Origin: Heyndrickxia shackletonii
Lineage (GTDB): Bacteria > Bacillota > Bacilli > Bacillales > Bacillaceae_C
Length of the DNA stretch: 64,000 nucleotides
Direction: 5' to 3'
NCBI RefSeq assembly: GCF_001420715.1
Contig: NZ_LJJC01000004.1
Location: 124,149 to 188,148 of the forward strand
Shown here: positions 1 through 6,834 of the stretch, in pieces
Layout: every line of letters begins with the position of its first letter
Numbering within the stretch: position 1 is the stretch's first letter
Position numbers and translations under genes: made by a program
The notes under the pieces: generated by a model
What the model was told of the DNA's origin: nothing
What the model saw: only the letters and a program-made list of their open reading frames with translations
Database searches by the model: none

Positions 1-89
1 CAAGAAGTCAGATATAAAACGTGTGAATGGTCAGAATCCAAATTAGAATTTGGTGAATGAACAATAATACCTGTAACCGGAATTTCCAT
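1..89 (-). CDS. Hypothetical protein, 5' end only (runs off the window edge)
   Basis: An ATG at 89 on the minus strand opens a frame that stays open to the window edge and gives about 29 residues, beginning MEIPVTGIIVHSPNS. A good ribosome binding site (AGGAAAGGTGG) lies 9 nt upstream. The ATG overlaps the stop of the upstream reading frame in a TGATG junction, as in translationally coupled genes. The fragment has no motif I recognise; it is rich in Asn, Ser and His with no membrane segment so far. It is likely a real gene start, but no function can be given. Confidence 0.5.
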   Translation of the reverse strand, partial: MEIPVTGIIVHSPNSNLDSDHSHVLYLTS

Positions 90-346
90 CAAACTATTCC
101 ACCTTTCCTTGTTATTTTAAAACGGTAGTTGCTATTCATTTTTCTCAAATACAACATATTCGCCTTTTTTTCTTTTAGTACTAATAAAATCGTAGGACAC
201 ATTAAATGTTTGATGTGCCTAAAATTGTTTTGATAGCTTGACTGAGACTTATTTATAAGCCCCATTCCTAACCGATAAATAACTACACAATATCCTCGAT
301 TCCTAAATACTTCTTTTAAATGAGATAATTGTCCACTTCCATCCAA
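89..346 (-). CDS. Uncertain 85-aa hypothetical ORF, possibly a decayed gene
   Basis: This frame ends in the TGATG overlap with the next gene, which argues for coupling. The composition is odd, however. A second frame over its last 90 bases reads more like protein (QTFNVSYDFIS..., then KGEYVVFEKNE and a stop), as if a frameshift had occurred in an older, longer gene. No ribosome binding site of quality precedes the ATG at 346. I do not recognise a family. It could be a true small gene, a pseudogene or chance. Confidence 0.25.
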   Translation of the reverse strand: MDGSGQLSHLKEVFRNRGYCVVIYRLGMGLINKSQSSYQNNFRHIKHLMCPTILLVLKEKKANMLYLRKMNSNYRFKITRKGGIV

Positions 347-613
347 TTAATATTTCAAATATTCTTTTATGCTATTTACTTGTTTTATTGAAATTAATCG
401 AGGATTTTTAATAGCCCTTGTTTATGGAAAGAGGTAATTTTCATTCCTTTTCTTCATAAGGTTGATAAAAATAGATTCATTTCTACCAGTAGGATAACCG
501 TTTCTCTCAGACATTGATTATTGAAATCTATTCATTCGCACTCTTTTCTCAGAAACGAATATGATGATGAAGGGTCTTGGGATTGATTAAAAAGGAGTTG
601 AAAGGTTATTGAA

Positions 614-1183
614 ATGAAAGGCTTTATTGGGAAATATATACGTAAAGATATAGGATTGAAGCATCCTGCTGGAGGGGAGTATTCTAATCAGACTAGAATC
701 ATAGTTGTTGGTTCATTATTAGCTTGTTTTACAACCATTCTCCAGTCAGCTGGAATGTTTGGCGGCATTGGTTTTTTGATTAGCGCCCTTAGTACACTAC
801 CAATACTTTTAGGTACATTTCTCTCCTACCGGATGGGGATTTTATCTTATATTAGCGCCTTTTTGTTAATTTTGTTTATCCAACCGAGCGAATTTTTTGT
901 CTACCCCTTTACTACAGGGCTATTGGGAATTAGCATGGGCTTTTCTATTCGCTTTTTTAAGAAAGGAATCTTTGCCACATTGTTTTCAGGGGTAACACTT
1001 ACCCTAGGAATCTTAATTATCCTCTATATCATCCGGTTCCCGGTATTAGGTCCGACAATCTCCACCAAAATTGATGTCAACACCATTTTGATAATCCTAA
1101 TTTTTTCGACTGTGTACTCCTGGGTATGGCTAAAGTTGTCCATTTTCGTCATAAAAAGGGTAAATTGGCTATGGGGAAAATAA
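614..1183 (+). CDS. Hypothetical multi-pass membrane protein (189 aa)
   Basis: The protein has a short basic N-terminus (about 28 residues) and then five or six hydrophobic segments, ending in a basic tail. The overall look, with short helices and Gly-rich loops such as FGGIGFLISALSTLPI, is that of a small integral membrane protein resembling substrate-binding (S) components of ECF transporters. The resemblance is too weak to name a substrate. AAAGG lies 8 nt before the ATG and a stronger AAGGAG a little further up. It stands alone, with no operon partner. Confidence 0.6.
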   Translation: MKGFIGKYIRKDIGLKHPAGGEYSNQTRIIVVGSLLACFTTILQSAGMFGGIGFLISALSTLPILLGTFLSYRMGILSYISAFLLILFIQPSEFFVYPFTTGLLGISMGFSIRFFKKGIFATLFSGVTLTLGILIILYIIRFPVLGPTISTKIDVNTILIILIFSTVYSWVWLKLSIFVIKRVNWLWGK

Positions 1184-1672
1184 TAGGGAATAGGCATTTT
1201 TTAAAGTCATATATATTGAATTTATTGACGTTTTAAAGAGTTTGATAACTCTATACCAAAGTACTATGTGCGAATCTGAAGGGTTTTCCTTCTTCGCTTT
1301 CCTTTACATAAAATTCTCTTAATCAATATTATCGTGCTTTGATCTTAATAATCGTTTTCCTTTTACTGGTTTCACGAATGCCGCTTTGAAATTTACTGAA
1401 TGGCTTAAAGATGAATAAACACAAAAAACGAATTTTTGTTTATAGGACACAGTGTTTAGGGAGTATTGATACCTGTACAAACGCTTAAAGGCACTTATTA
1501 CTAACGGGCTCGGCGTAATTTGCAAGTAAATTGTCGCTTTTTGCTAGTTACAGAGCTACATAAGAAAGGTAATCTATTAATAAAGAAAAGTTTTATTTAT
1601 GTTTAATATAAAGGACGAAATCATAACAAAAACTAGTAAATGTATAGATTAGCAAAAGGAGGGGACATATGT
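1184..1672. other. Intergenic region without a convincing gene
   Basis: A short hairpin GAAGG-GTTTT-CCTTC at about 1277-1291 may help end the upstream transcript, but no strong U-run follows. A 68-residue minus-strand frame (1319-1525) lacks a ribosome binding site and family features, so I do not call it. The last 90 bases are AT-rich and probably hold the promoter of the AraC gene, but I could not fix -35 and -10 boxes. Confidence 0.4.
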
Positions 1673-2686
1673 ATGACTTCTCACAATCGTATTAAAATCC
1701 CGGCAGGATTTTGGGCAGGATTACGTCAATTGGGAATCGCTGCCCACGACGTCATTCGAAAAGCACGTCTGCCGCTCACTATTATTACTGAACCAGCTGT
1801 CACCACCGCCCAATATTTCGCAATTTGGCAGGCTTATTCTGATCTCATTGGTGACACTGCCAAAGGAATTATCAAACTTCCGACGGTTTTTGAAGCCGCT
1901 CAATACCCACCGAGCGTCTTAGCGACTTACCATGCTCGGGACTACCGTGATGCGTTAAATCGAATGGTCCGGTACAAACAACTATGTCCTCCTGAAAGCT
2001 TACGTATTACTGAGGAAGGCGAGCACTGTACAATCGAACTGAAATGGTTGCATTCCGACCAACCAGGTCCACCAATTCTGGTTGGAGTTACACTGGCATT
2101 TCTACTGGAGCTAGGGCGGCGCGGCACAGGTCAACCTTTGACGGCGAAGTTCGTCGAATTTTCGCACTCAATGGGCGATGTACAGGCACTTGAAGCTTAC
2201 TTCGGCTGCCGTATCCAGATCGGTGCCAATTGTAACCGGCTGACGCTGCATCGCAGAGATCTTGATCGCCCCTTTGTCTCGTATAACGCAGAGCTGCTGC
2301 AGATTCTGACTCCTGTTCTGGACCAATCGTTGGATGAGCAACAAAGTAGACGTTCCATCACCGAGATGGTCAAGTGGATCACAAAACGCAGTCTAACAGG
2401 AGGGCGTCCCGATATTCGAGCAGTCGCGAGCGAGTTGGGGATGAGTGATCGTACCTTGCAGCGAAGGCTTGCTGACGAAGGTACAAGCTTCCATCTTCTG
2501 TTGTCACAAGTCCGACACGAACAGGCAAGGGAGTACCTGGCAGACCCCTCGCTTGATATTAAAGAAGTTGCTTTTCTGATTGGATATGAAGACCAAAATT
2601 CGTTCTACCGCGCTTTTCGCCTTTGGGAAGGGGATTCTCCTTCAAATTGGCGTACTGAACATTTAGGGACAAACCCAATAAATTGA
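1673..2686 (+). CDS. AraC-family transcriptional regulator with N-terminal arabinose-binding-like domain
   Basis: This is a 337-aa DNA-binding regulator. The C-terminal ~100 residues carry the double helix-turn-helix of AraC/XylS proteins (AVASELGMSDRTLQRRL..., then DIKEVAFLIGYEDQNSFYRAF). The N-terminal two thirds resemble the Arabinose_bd domain of OruR/ArgR-type AraC proteins common in proteobacteria and actinobacteria. I place the start at 1673 rather than an upstream ATG at 1640, because the AAAGGAGGGG ribosome binding site lies between the two. The gene is close to 50% G+C by eye, far above its neighbours, and uses CGC/CTG-type codons. This suggests horizontal acquisition. It may regulate the downstream SDR gene. 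Confidence 0.85.
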   Translation: MTSHNRIKIPAGFWAGLRQLGIAAHDVIRKARLPLTIITEPAVTTAQYFAIWQAYSDLIGDTAKGIIKLPTVFEAAQYPPSVLATYHARDYRDALNRMVRYKQLCPPESLRITEEGEHCTIELKWLHSDQPGPPILVGVTLAFLLELGRRGTGQPLTAKFVEFSHSMGDVQALEAYFGCRIQIGANCNRLTLHRRDLDRPFVSYNAELLQILTPVLDQSLDEQQSRRSITEMVKWITKRSLTGGRPDIRAVASELGMSDRTLQRRLADEGTSFHLLLSQVRHEQAREYLADPSLDIKEVAFLIGYEDQNSFYRAFRLWEGDSPSNWRTEHLGTNPIN

Positions 2687-2712
2687 CTTTGTCTTAAAAG
2701 TAAATTTTTTAC

Positions 2713-2751
2713 ACTCCGTTATACGAAGGGATAATAACTATACAACGGAGT
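2713..2751. repeat. Inverted repeat between AraC regulator and SDR gene
   Basis: ACTCCGTT (2713-2720) and AACGGAGT (2744-2751) are perfect 8-nt arms about 23 nt apart. The next inner bases (ATA / TATAC) nearly continue the symmetry. There is no U-run, so a terminator is unlikely. An operator or an mRNA hairpin ahead of the SDR gene is possible. Confidence 0.4.
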
Positions 2752-2805
2752 AGGAACGCTTTTTAAATTAACCTTATTATAAGTAAATGAAAGGGAGAAA
2801 GTATT

Positions 2806-3600
2806 ATGGATATGGGATTAAACAATAAAACAGCTCTAGTTACAGGATCAACGAAAGGTATAGGGAAAGCAATTGCCATTGAACTTGCCAAAGAAGGTGT
2901 TAATGTATTAATTAATGGGCGGAATGATGAAGAGGTAGAACGAGTTGTACATGAAATTAAGTCAGATTTCCCAACTACTTCTCCTCAAAATGCTACAGCC
3001 GATATTGTGGATATAAAACAAAGAGAAGCTTTATTTGAAAAATACCCTAATATTGATATTTTAGTTAACAATATGGGTATTTATGAAATTATGCAATATG
3101 AGGACATTGACGATGAAGTATGGGAAAAATACTTCCGTACGAATGTTCTTGCTGCAAATGGATTATCTAAATTTTATTTACCTAAAATGTTGAAAAATGA
3201 TTATGGCCGTATTATTTTTATTGCGAGTGAAGAAGCAATCATGCCTTCTGGTCAAATGCCGCAGTATTGTATGACAAAATCAATGCTGTTATCATTGTCA
3301 AAAAGCTTATCTAAATTAACAATAGGAACAGAAGTTACAGTCAATACTATCATGCCAGGACCGACACTCTCTGAAAACGTGCATCAAATCATAGAAGGAA
3401 TGTATCCTAATGAAGACATGTCCTTTTCTGAAAAAGAGAAAAAATTTATGACTACAAACCTACCTCAATCAGAAATACAGCGCTTTATCAAGCCAATCGA
3501 AATAGGTAGACTAACTACATTTGTATGCAGCCCTTATGCATCAGCATTTAAAGGTTCCCCAATCCGTATGGATGGCGGAATGGTTCCGACTATTTTTTAA
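2806..3600 (+). CDS. SDR-family NAD(P)-dependent oxidoreductase
   Basis: A classical short-chain dehydrogenase/reductase of 264 aa. The Rossmann cofactor motif is TGSTKGIG (residues 13-20), the NNAG motif appears as NNMG (88-91), the catalytic Ser is near 141, and Tyr154-x3-Lys158 forms the active-site YxxxK. The C-terminus has the usual IRMDGGM segment. It would reduce a carbonyl or oxidise an alcohol with NAD(P)H in the cytoplasm; the substrate is unknown. A GGGAG ribosome binding site lies 8 nt upstream. The base composition is typical of the host, unlike the preceding AraC gene. A strong terminator follows. Confidence 0.92.
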   Translation: MDMGLNNKTALVTGSTKGIGKAIAIELAKEGVNVLINGRNDEEVERVVHEIKSDFPTTSPQNATADIVDIKQREALFEKYPNIDILVNNMGIYEIMQYEDIDDEVWEKYFRTNVLAANGLSKFYLPKMLKNDYGRIIFIASEEAIMPSGQMPQYCMTKSMLLSLSKSLSKLTIGTEVTVNTIMPGPTLSENVHQIIEGMYPNEDMSFSEKEKKFMTTNLPQSEIQRFIKPIEIGRLTTFVCSPYASAFKGSPIRMDGGMVPTIF

Positions 3601-3656
3601 CATATTTTCTATTTCATATTCCCATTTACGTCAGGAAATCAGTCAGCAAAATGTTA

Positions 3657-3710
3657 AAACAGGTCACTTAATGGTAATAAAATACCAATAAGTGACCTGT
3701 TTATTTTTTT
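3657..3710 (+). terminator. Rho-independent terminator after the SDR gene
   Basis: A long hairpin with arms AAACAGGTCACTTA and TAAGTGACCTGTTT, plus inner TGGTA/TACCA pairing, followed by ATTTTTTT. The rest of the 320-base gap (3601-3919) shows nothing else I can name, apart from a probable promoter for the next small gene. Confidence 0.9.
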
Positions 3711-3919
3711 CTTCTCATATTCTACCAATAATTAATCAAATTAAGTTTGTAACAAGGAACAAGATTACCGTACGTTTTGTGATTGTTTTGAGACATTTTT
3801 GCGCCTTGGTTTGAGACTTTTAAATGTTAATCTTTCAATGTGGTACAAAGAGACGGATTTTTGTGCAGTTGAGTGTAATGATTCGTTTCTACTTTAACTA
3901 CTTGAAGGAGGATTTTCAA

Positions 3920-4087
3920 ATGGGTCATTATTTTTCGTTCTTTCCATTTGGTGCTTTGTTTTGTTTTACCCTTCTATGTTTTGTAGCGGTTAGAGTATTT
4001 GAAATTCGCTATCGATATAGGGATAGATATCAACATGACCGATTACTTAAAAGCAAAGTGGACAAAGAGGATCATGGCGATCATTAA
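3920..4087 (+). CDS. Small single-pass membrane protein (55 aa)
   Basis: The start is placed at 3920 because GAAGGAGG lies just upstream; the longer frame from 3824 has no ribosome binding site. The product has one hydrophobic segment (about residues 9-25, FGALFCFTLLCFVAV), then an Arg/Tyr-rich stretch (RYRYRDRYQHDR) and a charged tail ending EDHGDH. I do not recognise a family. It is likely inner-membrane anchored with its basic tail in the cytoplasm. Confidence 0.65.
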   Translation: MGHYFSFFPFGALFCFTLLCFVAVRVFEIRYRYRDRYQHDRLLKSKVDKEDHGDH

Positions 4088-4207
4088 TATCAATAGTTGA
4101 AAGATATCAATATATAAAAAAAGCTCACTATCACCACAAGGTTTAGATGCCATTTCATGGACGGGATGGCACAACTGAAACGGATTTAAACTATAGGAGG
4201 ACATTTC

Positions 4208-5239
4208 ATGTTAGCACAAATTGTTTTATTCGATGGTTTTGATCTTCTTGATGCGATAGTACCTTATGAGGTATTAAATGCGGCAGGAAATATTGCAAAT
4301 GGTGCATTAAATGTAGAATTGGTAACCGCTGAAGGAGCGAGATCGGTACAAAGCGGAATCAGCGGGCTTGAGATACGCGCCAGTGGCAAACTCAATCCGG
4401 AACATGCCCACATCATTATAGTTCCCGGAGCAGCCGGAGAAGTCAGTGGAGAGGGACCAAACACAATCCCTGCCATACTTGGAAGAGCAGCGGAAACCGA
4501 ATTAACAAATTTAGTTCGTTCGGGACTTAACAAGCAAGACCTTGTCACTGTTACTGTTTGTGGAGGGTCATTGTTGCTGGCGATGGGAGGTTTACTCGAC
4601 GGGCGACATGCCGTGACTCATCATCTTGGCATGGATGTTCTCGGAGCAACGGGCGCAGTACCTGTGAGCGCAAGAGTTGTAGATGATGGGAATCTTATTA
4701 CTGGTGGAGGGGTAACGTCGGGTCTTGATGTAGCCTTATACGTCGTCGAACGGGAGCTTGGTCCACGTATAGCACATGAGGTGGAAAAGTTGTTCGAGTA
4801 TGAACGCAGCGGGACGGTGTGGTGTGCAAAAGGCCTTGCCCCAATTGAGATGGATCAGCACACTAATTCTGAAATAGAGTCAACACTCGATGTGTCATTG
4901 CCTAAACCAACAAAGGAAACCTCAAATTATAATGACAGTACTATTTTTGATGGGAAATGGGACATCACCATTGCCACGCCGATCGGCAAGCAGTTCATTA
5001 TAGCCCAGATTTCGACAAAAGATGGAATAGTACAAGGTTCAGCTGAACAAAACGGTGAGATAAGTGAGTTTATTGATCCTGTGATTACCGAAAATCGGAT
5101 GACCTGGACACAACACATCACTAAACCGATGTCTTTGAAACTTAAATTTGAAGCAACTGTGGATGGAAACAAAATGGAAGGGGTCGCTAAAGCTGGTGTT
5201 TTACCATCTTCAAAGCTAACAGGAGAACGTATTAGTTGA
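4208..5239 (+). CDS. DJ-1/PfpI-family protein with an additional C-terminal domain (343 aa)
   Basis: Residues 1-205 form a DJ-1/PfpI (class I glutamine amidotransferase-like) domain. The nucleophile-elbow cysteine is C118 in VTVCGGSLLLA, and a GGGVTSGLDVAL segment is typical of isonitrile-hydratase and AraC-associated PfpI proteins. After a Ser/Thr/Asn-rich linker (~212-240) comes a separate domain of about 100 residues, starting near FDGKWDITIATPIG and rich in beta-strand pattern. It looks like a small beta-barrel that I cannot name. The usual length of the family is about 200-230 aa, so this is a fusion. A TAGGAGG ribosome binding site lies upstream. G+C is somewhat higher than in the neighbours. 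The substrate is unknown. Confidence 0.85.
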   Translation: MLAQIVLFDGFDLLDAIVPYEVLNAAGNIANGALNVELVTAEGARSVQSGISGLEIRASGKLNPEHAHIIIVPGAAGEVSGEGPNTIPAILGRAAETELTNLVRSGLNKQDLVTVTVCGGSLLLAMGGLLDGRHAVTHHLGMDVLGATGAVPVSARVVDDGNLITGGGVTSGLDVALYVVERELGPRIAHEVEKLFEYERSGTVWCAKGLAPIEMDQHTNSEIESTLDVSLPKPTKETSNYNDSTIFDGKWDITIATPIGKQFIIAQISTKDGIVQGSAEQNGEISEFIDPVITENRMTWTQHITKPMSLKLKFEATVDGNKMEGVAKAGVLPSSKLTGERIS

Positions 5240-5326
5240 GAAACGGAACCATATTTTAGAGGGATGATCCCCCCGGAGTTTTTTATTTAACAAGGCAATT
5301 CGAATGCATGAAGGATGGAGAAGTTA

Positions 5327-6010
5327 ATGAAGATTATTAAAGGTAGATATCTGTATTTCACTATGATTGTTATTTCTGTTGCCTACATGGTTTATGTTAT
5401 GCTTACTAATTTGTATTTTGATCCACATGCCACTCACTTTTTGAGTCACAAGACCAAGCTGAATCATCCGATGAATGTTCCAGTTTGGTTAAATGTACTG
5501 TATATTCATATTGTTTTCGCCTGTTTGGCTATGGTAACAGGAGCGATTAATTTCTCAAACAGGGTTTTACGAAAACATAGAATGCTTCACAGAATCAATG
5601 GGTACATGTATATCGTTTCCGTCTTTGTTGTTTGTGGAACATCCGGTTTTATGGCGCCTTATGCAACAGGTGGAAGAATAAACAGTATAGCGTTCAATCT
5701 TATGAATATGATTTGGATGGTCTTGACAATCACAGCGCTTGTTCGAATCAAACAAAAACAAGTTAATCAACATCGGAAATGGATGGTCCGGAGCTATGTA
5801 TTCTGCTTTACGAACATGTTTATCAAGATCCTTACTTTTGTTCTCAATGATGGATTTGGTATTACTTATGATATAAGCTATACTTCAGCTGTTTTAGGGA
5901 CGATACTAGTAAATTTCATTTTAGCGGAGATCGTCATTCGAAACGTATACAGGACTCCTACTAACTTAACGCCTATCAAGAGAAAGAATAAACATTCTGC
6001 TTTAGTTTAA
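5327..6010 (+). CDS. DUF2306-type membrane protein (227 aa)
   Basis: A six- or seven-helix membrane protein with the spaced histidines of the DUF2306 family: RKHRMLHRINGYMYI, NQHRKWMVRSY and an N-terminal loop with HATHFLSH. The start at 5327 is preferred because GGAG sits 6 nt before it; an in-frame ATG at 5315 would place that ribosome binding site inside the gene. The histidines could bind a metal or haem, but no function is established. It follows the DJ-1 gene by under 100 bases and may be co-transcribed. A short G-rich hairpin region lies between this gene and the copper operon. Confidence 0.8.
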   Translation: MKIIKGRYLYFTMIVISVAYMVYVMLTNLYFDPHATHFLSHKTKLNHPMNVPVWLNVLYIHIVFACLAMVTGAINFSNRVLRKHRMLHRINGYMYIVSVFVVCGTSGFMAPYATGGRINSIAFNLMNMIWMVLTITALVRIKQKQVNQHRKWMVRSYVFCFTNMFIKILTFVLNDGFGITYDISYTSAVLGTILVNFILAEIVIRNVYRTPTNLTPIKRKNKHSALV

Positions 6011-6121
6011 TACATTGATGGTGGACTTCGTTTAGGACATTACGGCTACCTGTCATATTTAGGGGGCTTTTTTGTCCTTGTCTTTATTATGGAAAGTGTG
6101 ACGCCTAATTTTTTTTATCGC

Positions 6122-6183
6122 TTGACATAGGGTGGGGGGGTATTGTATGATAAAATCATACCACAGATACAGTAGGGGGGTAT
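6122..6183 (+). promoter_or_regulatory. csoR-copZ promoter with two CsoR-type G-tract operators
   Basis: TTGACA (6122-6127) and TATGAT (6146-6151) are spaced by 18 nt. The spacer holds a G-tract (GGGTGGGGGGGTAT). A second copy (AGTAGGGGGGTATAG, about 6171-6185) lies just downstream of the -10. GC-tract pseudo-palindromes ending in GTAT are the known binding sites of CsoR-family repressors. The arrangement predicts autorepression relieved by Cu(I). Confidence 0.8.
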
Positions 6184-6207
6184 AGCAAACCGAAAGGAGC
6201 TATTCGT

Positions 6208-6534
6208 ATGGATCAAATTCAAGAAGTAATGGAAGGTCAACTTGAACATTGTGATAGAAAAAGCCATCATTCTGATACAGTAAAAAAGAACTTAGTTACA
6301 CGTCTAAATAGAATTGAAGGACAAATAAGGGGAATAAAAGGGTTAATTGAAAAAGACACATATTGTGATGATGTCATTACCCAAATTGCCGCAACTCAGT
6401 CAGCACTTAATGGTGTAGCAAAAATTCTTCTGGAAGGTCATTTAAAAGGTTGTGTAGTCGATCGACTCCAAGAAGGGGATATGGATGTTTTAGATGAACT
6501 GTTATTAACCGTTCAAAAATTAATGAAAAAATAA
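6208..6534 (+). CDS. csoR: Copper-sensing transcriptional repressor CsoR
   Basis: A 108-aa all-helical repressor of the CsoR/RcnR family. The Cu(I) ligands are in place: C53 in TYCDDV, and H78 and C82 in GHLKGCVVDR. The RLNRIEGQIRGI segment is the conserved DNA-contact helix. Cu(I) binding releases the protein from the G-tract operators upstream. The N-terminal extension is also His-rich (HCDRKSHH). It is first in the operon, with copZ 14 nt downstream. Confidence 0.97.
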   Translation: MDQIQEVMEGQLEHCDRKSHHSDTVKKNLVTRLNRIEGQIRGIKGLIEKDTYCDDVITQIAATQSALNGVAKILLEGHLKGCVVDRLQEGDMDVLDELLLTVQKLMKK

Positions 6535-6548
6535 AAGGAGTGTTTTAA

Positions 6549-6773
6549 GTGAATAAAGTAACTTTAGAGGTAATTGGAATGTCATGCGGCCATTGTGTTA
6601 ATGCTGTGGAAAGTAATGTTGGTGCATTAAATGGAGTGGAAATGGTCAAAGTAAATTTGGCAGAAGGATTAGTGGATGTTGAATTCAATCCTGAAAGAGT
6701 AACCCTAGAACAAATTAAAGAAACAATTGATGATCAAGGGTATGAAGTAAAGGGAGAACGTGCTCACGTTTGA
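6549..6773 (+). CDS. copZ: Copper chaperone CopZ
   Basis: A 74-aa heavy-metal-associated (HMA) domain protein starting at GTG with AAAGGAG upstream. The Cu(I) site is GMSCGHC near the N-terminus, and the ferredoxin-like beta-alpha-beta pattern is complete to the C-terminus. It carries Cu(I) in the cytosol and delivers it to CopA and CsoR. Its last codons form part of a terminator hairpin, so transcripts starting at csoR may end here. Confidence 0.96.
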   Translation: MNKVTLEVIGMSCGHCVNAVESNVGALNGVEMVKVNLAEGLVDVEFNPERVTLEQIKETIDDQGYEVKGERAHV

Positions 6774-6790
6774 TGAGCACTTTCTTTTTT
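6760..6790 (+). terminator. Terminator at the end of copZ, overlapping its stop codon
   Basis: GTGCTCA (6760-6766) pairs with TGAGCAC (6774-6780) around a loop that contains the copZ stop, followed by TTTCTTTTTT. It would separate csoR-copZ from copA transcription. Confidence 0.8.
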
Positions 6791-6798
6791 ATTGAAAT

Positions 6799-6815
6799 AT
6801 ACCCCTGTTGGGTAT
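6799..6815 (+). promoter_or_regulatory. CsoR-type operator ahead of copA
   Basis: ATACCC-CTGTT-GGGTAT is a perfect interrupted palindrome with the G/C-tract plus GTAT form of CsoR sites. It lies between the copZ terminator and the copA ribosome binding site. TTGAAA (6792-6797) could be a -35 box, but no well-spaced -10 is clear. Confidence 0.7.
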
Positions 6816-6834
6816 GTGGGAGGAGTTGATAACG

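Noticed and set aside
1319-1525. 68-residue minus-strand ORF
   Set aside because: No ribosome binding site, no family features, low-complexity composition; likely chance.
6808-6834. Earlier copA start (ATG at 6808)
   Set aside because: It lies within the operator palindrome, with no ribosome binding site; AGGAG directs the start at 6835.
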